NCBI GenBank assembly: GCA_964420995.1
Contig: CAYQUX010000001.1
Span: 1 to 64,000 of the forward strand
Source of the DNA: Leptolinea sp964420995
GTDB taxonomy: Bacteria > Chloroflexota > Anaerolineae > Anaerolineales > Anaerolineaceae
Length of the DNA: 64,000 bases
Direction: 5' to 3'
Notes under the pieces: model-generated
The model's database searches: none
Told to the model about the DNA's origin: nothing
What the model saw: the letters and a program-made list of their open reading frames with translations, nothing else
Part shown: positions 1 through 8,096 of the stretch, one piece after another
Numbering within the stretch: position 1 is the stretch's first letter
How the letters are laid out: every line of letters starts with the position of its first letter
Position numbers and translations under genes: made by a program

Positions 1-1315
1 TCTCATAGAATAGGTCCATTATAACCTGTGCCAGCCTTCCTGAATCATGTCTCCAGGGATTAATTGGGTCAATCAATTCGCTGGCGTAGGTGGAATATTT
101 TTCACCAAGGTCTTCATCAATACGCACCCAGTCAACACCCTCGGGAAGACTAATATCCTGTTTCTGGTTGCAAATCACCAGATCGAAGATGCGCTGATTA
201 AGGTGTTTTTCGATGGTACGAATATGATCGGCGGTTGAAAAACCGTCGGTTTCACCCGGTTGCGTGGCCACATTTACGATATAGAATTTTGTTGCCCGGC
301 TGGCTCGAATGGCTTCTGAAAGATCAGGCACGAGCAGATTGGGCAGAATACTGGTGAAGAGGCTGCCCGGCCCTACGATAATCAGATCGGCGTTCAGAAT
401 GGCCTGCACAGCCGGCGGGTAGGCCAGTGGATTATCCGGTTCGAGCCAAACACGGGTAATTCGTCCGTTGGTAAGCGGGATATTGCTTTCGCCGGTGACC
501 CGAATTTCCGATTCCTCGTCTTTGCTGGTTTTATCCGCCACCAGACGGACATCATGAAGGGTTGAAGGCAGGACGCGCCCCTGCACGGCCAGAACACGCC
601 CAGACTCCGCCACGGCTTCCTCAAAGCTGCCGGTTATATCTGCCAGCGCGGTGATAAAGAGATTCCCCAGTGAGTGCCCGTTCAATCCGGCGCTTGCGCC
701 AAAACGATACTGAAAGATCTGGGTCAACAATGCTTCATCATTTGACAGGGCGGTCAGGCAGTTTCGGATATCTCCCGGCGGAAGAATACCCATATTGCGG
801 CGCAGCTCACCGGATGAACCGCCGTCATCTGCCACAGTTACCACCGCCGTCAGGTTGGTCGTGTGATTCTTTAAACCGCGGAGTAGAGCGGACAGACCCG
901 TCCCACCGCCAATGACCACCACCCGGGGACCGCGTTCCTTCTTGCGAAATGTGCTGATCGCATCCAGAACTGGTTTCCCGGGGGTTAAATAGGGTTTCAA
1001 CAAAGCCCTGTTTAATTTATATGTGCCGAATAAGATGCACGCCAGTCCAATGCCGCCAAAGATGACCGCACGCAGGGGACGTTCGAGAAAACGCAGGGAC
1101 AGATATGACAGAACAGGGAGCCACCAGGTTTCCGGCGCCGTACGGTAGACATCCAGAACAAGCACGGCAAATCCAAGGCCAATCAGCATGGCACCGACCA
1201 GAATGACCAGGAGCCAGCGTTTTACACCCAGGCCGGGCACCAGCCAGCGTAGTTCTTTGACCAATTTCAAACCGGCACGTGATATCCAACTGGTGGAAGA
1301 CTTATGCATAGCCAT
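1..1315 (-). CDS. yvcK: YvcK/CofD-like gluconeogenesis factor, partial (3' end outside window)
   Basis: The frame is open from ATG 1315 (an alternative ATG lies at 1309) to the left edge, giving 438 residues without a stop. The first 110 residues hold two hydrophobic segments (about 35-55 and 65-95), so the protein is probably membrane-anchored. The soluble part opens with a nucleotide-binding loop VVVIGGGTGLSALLRGL, followed by TVADDGGSSGELR, LPPGDIRNCL, HSLGNLFITAL and IIVGPGSLFTS, all typical of the UPF0052/CofD-like YvcK family. YvcK binds UDP-sugars and supports cell-wall and gluconeogenic growth in Bacillus; the role here is inferred. The N-terminal membrane segments are an addition to the usual soluble form. 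Family assignment is firm; the exact start is less sure. Confidence 0.9.
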   Translation of the reverse strand, partial: MAMHKSSTSWISRAGLKLVKELRWLVPGLGVKRWLLVILVGAMLIGLGFAVLVLDVYRTAPETWWLPVLSYLSLRFLERPLRAVIFGGIGLACILFGTYKLNRALLKPYLTPGKPVLDAISTFRKKERGPRVVVIGGGTGLSALLRGLKNHTTNLTAVVTVADDGGSSGELRRNMGILPPGDIRNCLTALSNDEALLTQIFQYRFGASAGLNGHSLGNLFITALADITGSFEEAVAESGRVLAVQGRVLPSTLHDVRLVADKTSKDEESEIRVTGESNIPLTNGRITRVWLEPDNPLAYPPAVQAILNADLIIVGPGSLFTSILPNLLVPDLSEAIRASRATKFYIVNVATQPGETDGFSTADHIRTIEKHLNQRIFDLVICNQKQDISLPEGVDWVRIDEDLGEKYSTYASELIDPINPWRHDSGRLAQVIMDLFYE

Positions 1316-1413
1316 AGAAATATAGCAGGGTTCAAGATTTCAGTCAACCGACGCTACTCCTACGCACAGGGTTGCAAAGCTCCTGCCAGCCTGGTATGCG
1401 TACATCGCCGGCG

Positions 1414-1765
1414 CCTCGACAGGCTCGGCGACCGGGTGGATCTTTGCTGGAGGATTGAATAATCTCTCGCCTCGACAGGCTCGGCGACCGGGTGGATCTT
1501 TACTGGAGGATTGAATAATCTCTCGCCTCGACAGGCTCGGCNNNNNNNNNNNNNNNNNNNNNNNNNNNNNNNNNNNNNNNNNNNNNNNNNNNNNNNNNNN
1601 NNNNNNNNNNNNNNNNNNNNNNNNNNNNNNNNNNNNNNNNNACCGGGTGGATCTTTACTGGAGGATTGAATAATCTCTCGCCTCGACAGGCTCGGCGACC
1701 GGGGATATCTTCCCTTGGGGATTGGATAATACTACACCTCGACAGGCTCGGCGACCGGGCATAAC
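1414..1765. repeat. 56-bp tandem repeat array interrupted by assembly gap
   Basis: Units begin with CCTCGACAGGCTCGGCGACC at 1414, 1470 and 1526, exactly 56 bp apart. After the gap they resume at 1681 and 1737, again 56 bp apart. The first copies are nearly identical, differing by G or A in the CTTTGCTGG/CTTTACTGG part. The 1681 unit has diverged in its second half and the 1737 unit is partial. The core includes a GCCT/AGGC mini-hairpin and resembles REP-like sequences. Before the gap the unit stops at its position 16 and after the gap it resumes at position 18, so the real copy number is unknown. Confidence 0.92.
1542..1641. other. Assembly gap of exactly 100 N
   Basis: One hundred consecutive undetermined bases lie inside the 56-bp tandem array. 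The round number is a conventional scaffold placeholder, and the missing sequence is best explained as additional repeat units (1 + 56n bases by phase). Confidence 0.97.
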
Positions 1766-1793
1766 CTTCCTGTCAGATTAGATTATTCCCTAC

Positions 1794-1799
1794 TATAAT
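1794..1799 (+). promoter_or_regulatory. -10 element of a probable leaderless promoter
   Basis: TATAAT ends 6 nt before ATG 1806, so transcription should start at or next to the start codon. No ribosome binding site is present. The -35 (TGTCAG at 1771, 17 nt upstream) is weak. Confidence 0.5.
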
Positions 1800-1805
1800 A
1801 ATCAA

Positions 1806-3380
1806 ATGCTTCCCGATTTTCGTGTTCGCCAGCGGGATTATCTGCTGGAAATTGCCGCCGGCCTGGCCGGTGAACTAGACCTGAAGACTCTGCTGGAACG
1901 CATCCTGGGGGTTAGTATTGAAATGCTCGCCGGGCAGGCCGGGTTGATCGCCCTGCGCTCAGATACTCAAGGCTGGAAGGTGCAGACCAGTGTGGGTATC
2001 CCTCCCGCTTTTTTGAAAGCCATCACCCCGTTGCTGGCTGACATTCCCTCTTCTGTCGAGTCAGTTGAAGCAGAGATACCGGAAATCAACCGGCTGCTCG
2101 ATCACCTCACCTTCGCCGCCAGCATGGGTTTTCTGACAGGTGTTGGTCTGCCGTTAACCTCCCGCCAGAAAGTGGTGGGGGTGATCTACATCTTCCGCAG
2201 TTACCTGGGTCTTTTTTCCAAGACTGACCGCTCGCTGTTGAAAAGTTTTGCGAACCAGGCGGCCGTAGCCGTTCAAAACGCCCAGCTTTACAAGCAGGTC
2301 ACCCAGGAAAAACAGCGCATGGAAGCGCTGCTCAACAATGCAGGTGATGGCATTCTCATCCTCAACCCTGATCGCAAAATCCAGGTGAGCAACGCGTCTT
2401 TTAGCCGGCTTTATGGACTGGATGCCGGTCATATACAGGGGAGGAACCACGACCAGATCATTCAATGGGCCGGGCCAACCCAGGGAGTCACCCTGGAACA
2501 GGCGGAAGCTGGGGGATGGCCGCTGACCCCTCACGCCCAGTTATATGTGGAAGGTGACCTGAAACGACAGGGCAATCAGGTGCCGCTGCCGATTGGCATT
2601 ACGTACGCGCCTTTGCTGTCAGAAGAAGGCACATTGTTGAATATTATTGCCACCATCCGTGATATCACCCGCTTTCGCGAAGCGGAGGAATTGAAAAGCA
2701 CATTCATCTCCATTATCAGCCATGAGTTGAAAACACCGGTCGCCCTCATTAAAGGTTATGTATCTACCCTGCGGCGTGATGACGCCCGATGGGATCGCAA
2801 GGTGGTCAACGAAAGCCTTCAGGTGATCGAAGAAGAAGCCGACCGGTTGACCGGCCTGATCGAAAACATGCTGGATGCCTCGCGGCTTCAGGCAGGCGGT
2901 GTTTCACTTAAACAATCGGATATTCTGATTCCCGATATGGTGGAACGACTGGCCAAACGTTTCCGCACCCAGACAACGAAACACACCCTGGTGACAGACT
3001 TCCCGCCTGATTTCCCGGTTATCCTGGCAGATGAGAACCGCATCCAGCAGGTTCTCTCCAACCTGATCTCCAATTCTATAAAATATTCGCCCGGCGGCAA
3101 TATCCGTATTGGCGGGCAGGTACGCCCGGATCGCGTGATTATCAGCGTGAGTGATGAAGGGCCGGGTATTTCGCCCAATGATATTCCGCATGTGTTTGAC
3201 CGATTCTACCGCTCACCGGAGATGTCGCGGGCCACAAAAGGCGCCGGTCTCGGGTTATACCTGTCCCGTTCAATCATTGAAGCACACGGGGGAAAAATCT
3301 GGGTTGATCCATCGCCGGAGGGAGCGCGATTCTACTTTACCCTGCCGCGAACGGCTAATGACCAGGTTTCCCGGGTATAA
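1806..3380 (+). CDS. GAF-PAS sensor histidine kinase
   Basis: A 524-residue sensor kinase without obvious membrane segments. Order: GAF domain (about 10-160, ending in the QAAVAVQNAQLY helix), PAS domain (about 175-290), HisKA dimerisation/phosphoacceptor helix with SHELKTP (His about 306), and an HATPase domain with N box NLISNSIKYSPGG, DEGPGIS, FDRFYR and GAGLGLYLS. All key residues of an active kinase are visible. There is no response regulator next to it, so its partner is elsewhere; the lone receiver at 44.7 kb is too far to link. The start has no Shine-Dalgarno but a TATAAT just upstream. Input signal unknown. Confidence 0.93.
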   Translation: MLPDFRVRQRDYLLEIAAGLAGELDLKTLLERILGVSIEMLAGQAGLIALRSDTQGWKVQTSVGIPPAFLKAITPLLADIPSSVESVEAEIPEINRLLDHLTFAASMGFLTGVGLPLTSRQKVVGVIYIFRSYLGLFSKTDRSLLKSFANQAAVAVQNAQLYKQVTQEKQRMEALLNNAGDGILILNPDRKIQVSNASFSRLYGLDAGHIQGRNHDQIIQWAGPTQGVTLEQAEAGGWPLTPHAQLYVEGDLKRQGNQVPLPIGITYAPLLSEEGTLLNIIATIRDITRFREAEELKSTFISIISHELKTPVALIKGYVSTLRRDDARWDRKVVNESLQVIEEEADRLTGLIENMLDASRLQAGGVSLKQSDILIPDMVERLAKRFRTQTTKHTLVTDFPPDFPVILADENRIQQVLSNLISNSIKYSPGGNIRIGGQVRPDRVIISVSDEGPGISPNDIPHVFDRFYRSPEMSRATKGAGLGLYLSRSIIEAHGGKIWVDPSPEGARFYFTLPRTANDQVSRV

Positions 3381-3413
3381 TCCTTTCCATCCTTTTTATT
3401 GAGAGTGTTCGTT

Positions 3414-4766
3414 ATGGCAAAAACCCAAACCATGTGTCCCCGCTGCCACCAACCTGTACTGGTTGAAATGAGACAGCTTTTTGATTTAAACACCGACCCA
3501 CAGGCCAAACAGATCCTGCTTTCTGGCAACTTCAATGTGGTGCGCTGCCAGAGCTGCGGACACCAGGGAACGGTTCCCGCGCCGCTGGTGTATCATGACC
3601 CCGAAAAAGAATTGCTGCTCACCTTCTTCCCGGGTGAGCTTGGACTGCCAGTAAACGAACAGGAAAAATTGATTGGTCCGATCATCAATCAGGTGGTAAA
3701 CGCGTTGCCGATGGAAAAACGCAAAGCCTATATTCTTCGGCCGCAATCCATGTTCACCTACCAGTCGATGATTGAAAAAATTCTGGAAGGCGATGGCATC
3801 ACCAAAGAAATGTTGGAAGACCAGCAGAAACGGGTTGGCCTTATCCAACGACTGCTATCCACAACACCCGATTCGCTTCCGGAGGTGTTGAAAGCGGAAG
3901 AGAGTCTGATTGACGCGAATTTCTTCAGCATTCTCAATCGTCTTGTCGAAGGATCGCTGGCTCAGGGTGATCAACGCTCAGCCCGCGCGTTGGCCGGTAT
4001 TCAAAAAGCTGCCCTTGAAGAGACTGAATTTGGAAAGACTCTCAAAAAACAGGCGGAAGAAACGGATGCCGCCGTAAAAGCATTGCAGGAAGCCGGCAAG
4101 GATGGGTTGACCCGCGAAAAATTGCTGGATATTCTAACCACCGCTACAAGCATGACTCAGGTGGACACCATTGTTTCCATGGCACGGGCAGGACTGGATT
4201 ACACCTTCTTTGAGCAATTGACCAACAAGATTAACTCCGCTCAAGGCGATGATAAGAAGCGGTTGGAAGATTTGCGTGAACATATTTTGGAACTTACCAA
4301 AGAAATTGACCGTATCATGCAGGAAGAGATTGGTCACGCCCGCGAATTATTGAACAAATTGCTGGCCGAACCGGATGTGGAAAAAGCCACGGATGCCGCG
4401 CTGGATTCACTGACTGAGATGTTTGTTGAACTCTTACGGCAGGAAATACAATCCGCCCGGCAGCTTAATGACATGGTGCGTCTCGAAAAGCTATCCAAAA
4501 TCGCCGGGGTCATTCAAAAAGCCAGCGCGCCGCCTCCTGAAATCCAGTTTGTCGAACTTCTCATGTCACTTAAAACACCGGATGAACGACAGAAAGCCAT
4601 GCAGGACAACGCGGCTATGATCAACCCGGAGATGGTGTCATTGTTGAACAGCGTGGTTACCCAGAGCGAACAGCAGCAGAACCAGCCCCCGGAAGCCCTG
4701 GAAGCCTTAAAGACGATTTACCGCGAGGTTTTGAAGTTTTCGATGGAAATGAACCTGAGAAAGTAA
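3414..4766 (+). CDS. CpXC domain protein with long helical C-terminal part
   Basis: A 450-residue protein that begins with a zinc-ribbon-like module: CPRC near residues 8-11 and CQSCG near 45-49, followed by APLVYHDPEKELLLTFFP, typical of the CpXC family. The remaining 330 residues are charged and alpha-helical with no recognised catalytic motif. I chose ATG 3414 because GAGAG lies 8 nt before it; a TTG at 3399 is in frame. A TATAAT at 3376-3381 overlaps the end of the upstream kinase gene, so it may have its own promoter. CpXC proteins are mostly uncharacterised; the Cys pairs suggest metal binding. No function assigned. Confidence 0.85.
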   Translation: MAKTQTMCPRCHQPVLVEMRQLFDLNTDPQAKQILLSGNFNVVRCQSCGHQGTVPAPLVYHDPEKELLLTFFPGELGLPVNEQEKLIGPIINQVVNALPMEKRKAYILRPQSMFTYQSMIEKILEGDGITKEMLEDQQKRVGLIQRLLSTTPDSLPEVLKAEESLIDANFFSILNRLVEGSLAQGDQRSARALAGIQKAALEETEFGKTLKKQAEETDAAVKALQEAGKDGLTREKLLDILTTATSMTQVDTIVSMARAGLDYTFFEQLTNKINSAQGDDKKRLEDLREHILELTKEIDRIMQEEIGHARELLNKLLAEPDVEKATDAALDSLTEMFVELLRQEIQSARQLNDMVRLEKLSKIAGVIQKASAPPPEIQFVELLMSLKTPDERQKAMQDNAAMINPEMVSLLNSVVTQSEQQQNQPPEALEALKTIYREVLKFSMEMNLRK

Positions 4767-4821
4767 ACAACTGCGTTCAATAAAAAAAATGGGAATTGCC
4801 ATTTGACTTTGAATGCAAATT

Positions 4822-4852
4822 AAATCCGGCGAAAAAAACGCCGGATTTTTTT
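4822..4852 (+). terminator. Intrinsic terminator
   Basis: The stem AAATCCGGCG/CGCCGGATTT with a seven-A loop is followed by a T run. It lies between convergent genes, and the A-rich left flank suggests it may work in both directions. Confidence 0.9.
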
Positions 4853-4905
4853 ATATTATGAGATCCCAATCACATTATGTGCAGTATGGCAACCTTGCCC
4901 CGGGA

Positions 4906-6072
4906 TCATTGACTCTCCCCGAGGACAACGTCAACCACACCGGTTTTTCTTCCACGCACAACTTCCAATGTCACCTGTTCACCGGGTGATTGCGCGAATA
5001 GAGCGTTAATGTATGGATGGCTGTCATCCAGCACCTGTTCGCCAATCTTCGTGATGATGTCACCACGCTGCAAGCCAGCCTGAACGGCCGGACTGCCCTC
5101 ATCCAACTGCGCAATATAGGCACCCCACTTCACTGGCAATTCGTACATCGAAGCAATATCCGGGGTTATCCACTGGTAACGAATACCCAGGTAAGGTCTC
5201 GCGAAATAACCTTTTTGCATGATCTGGTCGGCGATTGCCCGCGCGGTGTTGGCTGGCACGGCAAAACCCAACCCTTCCGCCGTTCCCGAACTTGAGCCGC
5301 TCCCACGAACCACGAGAGTATTTATGCCGATTACCTCCCCGGCCAGGTTGACCAGCGGCCCGCCGGAATTGCCATGGTTGATGGCCGCGTCAGTCTGAAT
5401 CATATCGGTCAACTGATATCCGTTTCCTGAATCGAGGCTTCGGCCGGTAGCAGAAATCACCCCGACTGTCACCGTATTCTTCAGATCGCCCAGGGGAGAA
5501 CCTATGGCGATGACTGTTTCCCCGGAGTTCAATTTGTCTGAGTTGCCAAGGACCGCGCTGGCCGGTATCGAACCATCCACTTTCAGAATGGCGATATCCG
5601 CGAACCTGTCTGAACCAACCAGCAACGCCGTGCGTTGTTCGCCATTGGCCATGTCTACCACCAGATTACCAACATCTTCAACAACATGGTTATTGGTGAG
5701 GATATAGCCCTGGGGTGAAATGATCACCCCGCTGCCGGAAACCTGTTCATCGGATGTCCGGCCAAAGAAATCCTGCTGCCCTCTGGTGGTACCCACCACG
5801 GTCACCACTGCCGGACCGATTCCTGCCACCGTTTTCGTGATGGCGCTTTCCATCTCTGTGGTGGAGACCAAAATTTTCTTTTCTTGTACCTGGTCTCCCA
5901 CGGCGGTTACGGAAACCTGTGCCTCGGTTTGATTTTGTTGAGAAACTGCCTGATTGACCCATCCATTGGTGATAGCCACATAAACCACACCCGCCCCACC
6001 AATGATGCCCCCCAGTAAGGATGTCAGGGTGAACAGACCGATCAAGATCAGTAAAAGCAATTTATGGCGCAT
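4906..6072 (-). CDS. htrA: HtrA/DegP-family serine protease
   Basis: A 388-residue membrane-anchored protease. An N-terminal hydrophobic segment (about 4-34) acts as signal anchor and places the rest outside the membrane. The trypsin-like domain has a full triad: His129 in TNNHVVED, Asp159 in FADIAILKVD and Ser236 in the GNSGGPL loop. A single PDZ domain covers about 295-385 (YLGIRYQWI, GLQRGDIITKIGEQVL). This is the DegS/HtrA layout with one PDZ. Such proteases degrade or sense misfolded exported proteins. It ends in TGA at 4906, facing the CpXC gene across a shared terminator. High confidence. Confidence 0.96.
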   Translation of the reverse strand: MRHKLLLLILIGLFTLTSLLGGIIGGAGVVYVAITNGWVNQAVSQQNQTEAQVSVTAVGDQVQEKKILVSTTEMESAITKTVAGIGPAVVTVVGTTRGQQDFFGRTSDEQVSGSGVIISPQGYILTNNHVVEDVGNLVVDMANGEQRTALLVGSDRFADIAILKVDGSIPASAVLGNSDKLNSGETVIAIGSPLGDLKNTVTVGVISATGRSLDSGNGYQLTDMIQTDAAINHGNSGGPLVNLAGEVIGINTLVVRGSGSSSGTAEGLGFAVPANTARAIADQIMQKGYFARPYLGIRYQWITPDIASMYELPVKWGAYIAQLDEGSPAVQAGLQRGDIITKIGEQVLDDSHPYINALFAQSPGEQVTLEVVRGRKTGVVDVVLGESQ

Positions 6073-6191
6073 TCGAATACCTCGAGTATCTTTTAAGGAG
6101 TGGCCATAGGTTCACTACCTCAGCCAGTTCTTCCAATTCGGGAGTTTACTACAAATTACAAATTTTCGTTTTTTCGTGCATAAACTTCCAT

Positions 6192-6218
6192 AACCCTCCT
6201 GGAAAAACGGAGGGTTTT
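6192..6218. terminator. Probable terminator hairpin
   Basis: The stem AACCCTCC/GGAGGGTT (6192-6199 with 6209-6216) lies downstream of the minus-strand FHA regulator and upstream of htrA. The T run is short on both strands, so strength is uncertain. Confidence 0.55.
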
Positions 6219-6272
6219 AATATCTACGATACAGAAATTTGTATGCCGAAAGAATAGAAAAAAGGAACCAGG

Positions 6273-6953
6273 TTACTCTTCTGGATTATTCAACCGAAAT
6301 CCATAACCGCGAACTGTGACCAGATAATCAAAATCCGCGTCGATCTGCGCGATACGGTCACGCAAACGGCGGATTAACGCGTCCAGCGCCTGGTCAGACA
6401 CCCCCAGAGACACCTCATCGCCCCACACCTGAGAAATCAAATCAGACCGTGAAATGACTTCACCCGGGTGGTCGCTTAGAATCTGAATAACCCTGAACTG
6501 GGGTACGGAAAGAGGAGGTGTGATCTCCGAACCGCGCACCCACACCCGCCGAGAGCGTAAATCTATGCGCAACCTGCGTGTTTTCCCGTGCGTCTGTTTC
6601 ATGGATGTTTCCAACGGCATGGTGGCATCTGAACTCAGGTAGATGAACGTCTGCACCATGGCAACCTGAATTTCGTCCCCATCTTTTAATAGTACCGGAT
6701 CAATTAAGGATTCCCCGTTGGAAAACGTTCCGTTCTTGCTCCCCAGATCTTCCAGCAATACCCCTTCCGGAGTCAGTGAAAGTCTGGCATGAATGCGGGA
6801 AACCTGCCGGTCTGGTATCACCAGTGAACAGGTCGGATCACGTCCAATGGTCAGTTCCCTGTCTATCGACCAACGCTGCCCGCTTAATACCCCGCTCTGG
6901 GCAATGAATACCGGGGATTCTGGTACATCTCTAGGATCTAAAGGTTTCGTCAT
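6273..6953 (-). CDS. FHA domain - winged-helix transcriptional regulator
   Basis: A 226-residue protein with two clear halves. The forkhead-associated domain (about 25-110) shows IGRDPTC, SRIHARL and the LGSKNGT signature; Arg38, Ser52, His55 and Asn74 are the usual phosphothreonine-contacting positions. The second half (about 125-222) is an OmpR-type winged helix (Trans_reg_C), ending with VRGYGFRLN. The protein should bind DNA and a phosphorylated partner. It is transcribed divergently from a Ser/Thr kinase 136 nt away, and AATGATC palindromes lie between them, so phosphorylation-controlled regulation of this locus is a reasonable inference. Confidence 0.92.
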   Translation of the reverse strand: MTKPLDPRDVPESPVFIAQSGVLSGQRWSIDRELTIGRDPTCSLVIPDRQVSRIHARLSLTPEGVLLEDLGSKNGTFSNGESLIDPVLLKDGDEIQVAMVQTFIYLSSDATMPLETSMKQTHGKTRRLRIDLRSRRVWVRGSEITPPLSVPQFRVIQILSDHPGEVISRSDLISQVWGDEVSLGVSDQALDALIRRLRDRIAQIDADFDYLVTVRGYGFRLNNPEE

Positions 6954-6967
6954 GTTTCATTCTCGAA

Positions 6968-7062
6968 AATGATCATTACCTACGGGGTATAATATAGCAG
7001 AAATTGCCTGTTTTTGTTATCTCGTGATGAAATGATCGTTCGACGCCGAAGAGATCATTTCA
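6968..7062. promoter_or_regulatory. Candidate operators: AATGATC palindromes in divergent region
   Basis: AATGATCATT at 6968-6977 is a perfect 10-bp palindrome just upstream of the kinase -10 box (TATAAT 6988-6993). A second dyad, TGAAATGATC (7028-7037) and GATCATTTCA (7053-7062), has perfect 10-bp arms and a 15-nt spacer in the kinase leader. All four half-sites share AATGATC. This is the layout expected for autoregulation by the divergently encoded winged-helix protein. Confidence 0.55.
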
Positions 7063-7089
7063 AACGGGAAGAGAAGAGAAAATTACCGC

Positions 7090-8076
7090 ATGCCAGTCCC
7101 ATTAAAAACCGGGGATGTGTTACGCGGACGCTATCGTATTCGCCGGATTATCGGTCAGGGTGGAATGGGCTGTATCTATCTGGCAGACGATATGCGTCTG
7201 GAAGGCCGCCAGACCGCCCTGAAAGAGGTTGAACACGACCGCAGTTTGCCGGAGGAGATGATCAAGGAAGCCCGTGATCAATTTCTCCGTGAAGCCACGG
7301 TGCTTGCCCGGTTGGATCATCCCAATCTCCCAAAAGTCTCGGATTTCTTTTCCGTGGGCAGCCTGGATTACCTTGTCATGGATTATATCCCCGGCAAAGA
7401 CCTGCGCATGCTGATGATGGAATCACGACAGAATGGCGAATTTCTGGACGAAAACCTGGTGCTAAGCTGGGCCAATCAATTGGCGGATGCTCTTCAATAT
7501 CTACATAGCCAGACTCCGCCCATCTTGCATCGTGATATTAAACCCAGCAATCTAAAGCAGACTCCCTCAGGATTACTTAAACTGGTGGATTTTGGGCTGG
7601 TTAAGGTTCTGGCGCCCGGCGAGATCACCATAACCATTCTGCAGGGCCAGGGAACAGCGTTATATACCCCTCTCGAACAATACGGCGGCGACAGCGGCCA
7701 TACGGACGTACGTACCGATATTTTCGCATTCGGCTCCACACTCTACCATCTGTTGACCAACACACCACCGGCTGATGCGCGTGAACGGTTCCTGCACCCT
7801 GAAAGTCTTCCGCCCATGCAGCAGATCAACCCCGAGGTCAGTCCCCGCACAGAAAAAGCCATTCTTTGGGCGATGAGCCTTCACCCGGATGACCGGCCCA
7901 AAACGGTGAAAGAATTTCAGGAAAGTCTGCTTGGCGACCGGGTGGCATCAGTCACCCACCCCATTACAAAACCACGCCGTCCATCAGACTACCTTTCCAC
8001 CAATCCGGAACGAGCCCTGCTGTGGCTATCCATTGGCTTTACAGCCTTCAGTCTTCTTGCCTCGTTGCTGCGCTGA
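7090..8076 (+). CDS. Ser/Thr protein kinase, C-terminally membrane-anchored
   Basis: A 328-residue Hanks-type kinase. Glycine loop GQGGMG (22-27), ATP lysine K45 in ALKEVE, helix-C Glu68, catalytic HRDIKPSN (Asp149) and DFG (167-169) are all intact, followed by an APE-like segment and the DIFAFGSTLYHLLT helix. After a basic linker a single hydrophobic segment (about 306-326) ends the protein, so the kinase domain faces the cytoplasm and there is no PASTA-type extracellular domain. The neighbour is a divergent FHA regulator, a natural substrate or effector. TATAAT at 6988-6993 gives a leader of about 90 nt that contains a dyad. Confidence 0.95.
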   Translation: MPVPLKTGDVLRGRYRIRRIIGQGGMGCIYLADDMRLEGRQTALKEVEHDRSLPEEMIKEARDQFLREATVLARLDHPNLPKVSDFFSVGSLDYLVMDYIPGKDLRMLMMESRQNGEFLDENLVLSWANQLADALQYLHSQTPPILHRDIKPSNLKQTPSGLLKLVDFGLVKVLAPGEITITILQGQGTALYTPLEQYGGDSGHTDVRTDIFAFGSTLYHLLTNTPPADARERFLHPESLPPMQQINPEVSPRTEKAILWAMSLHPDDRPKTVKEFQESLLGDRVASVTHPITKPRRPSDYLSTNPERALLWLSIGFTAFSLLASLLR

Positions 8077-8096
8077 TCAATCCGCTCAAGTGGGTT

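Larger units (their letters stand above)
1316..1805. other. 490-nt intergenic region with tandem repeat and assembly gap
   Basis: No coding potential is evident. The region holds the 56-bp tandem repeat (1414-1765), a run of exactly 100 N (1542-1641) and, at its right end, the promoter of the histidine kinase gene. Confidence 0.85.
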
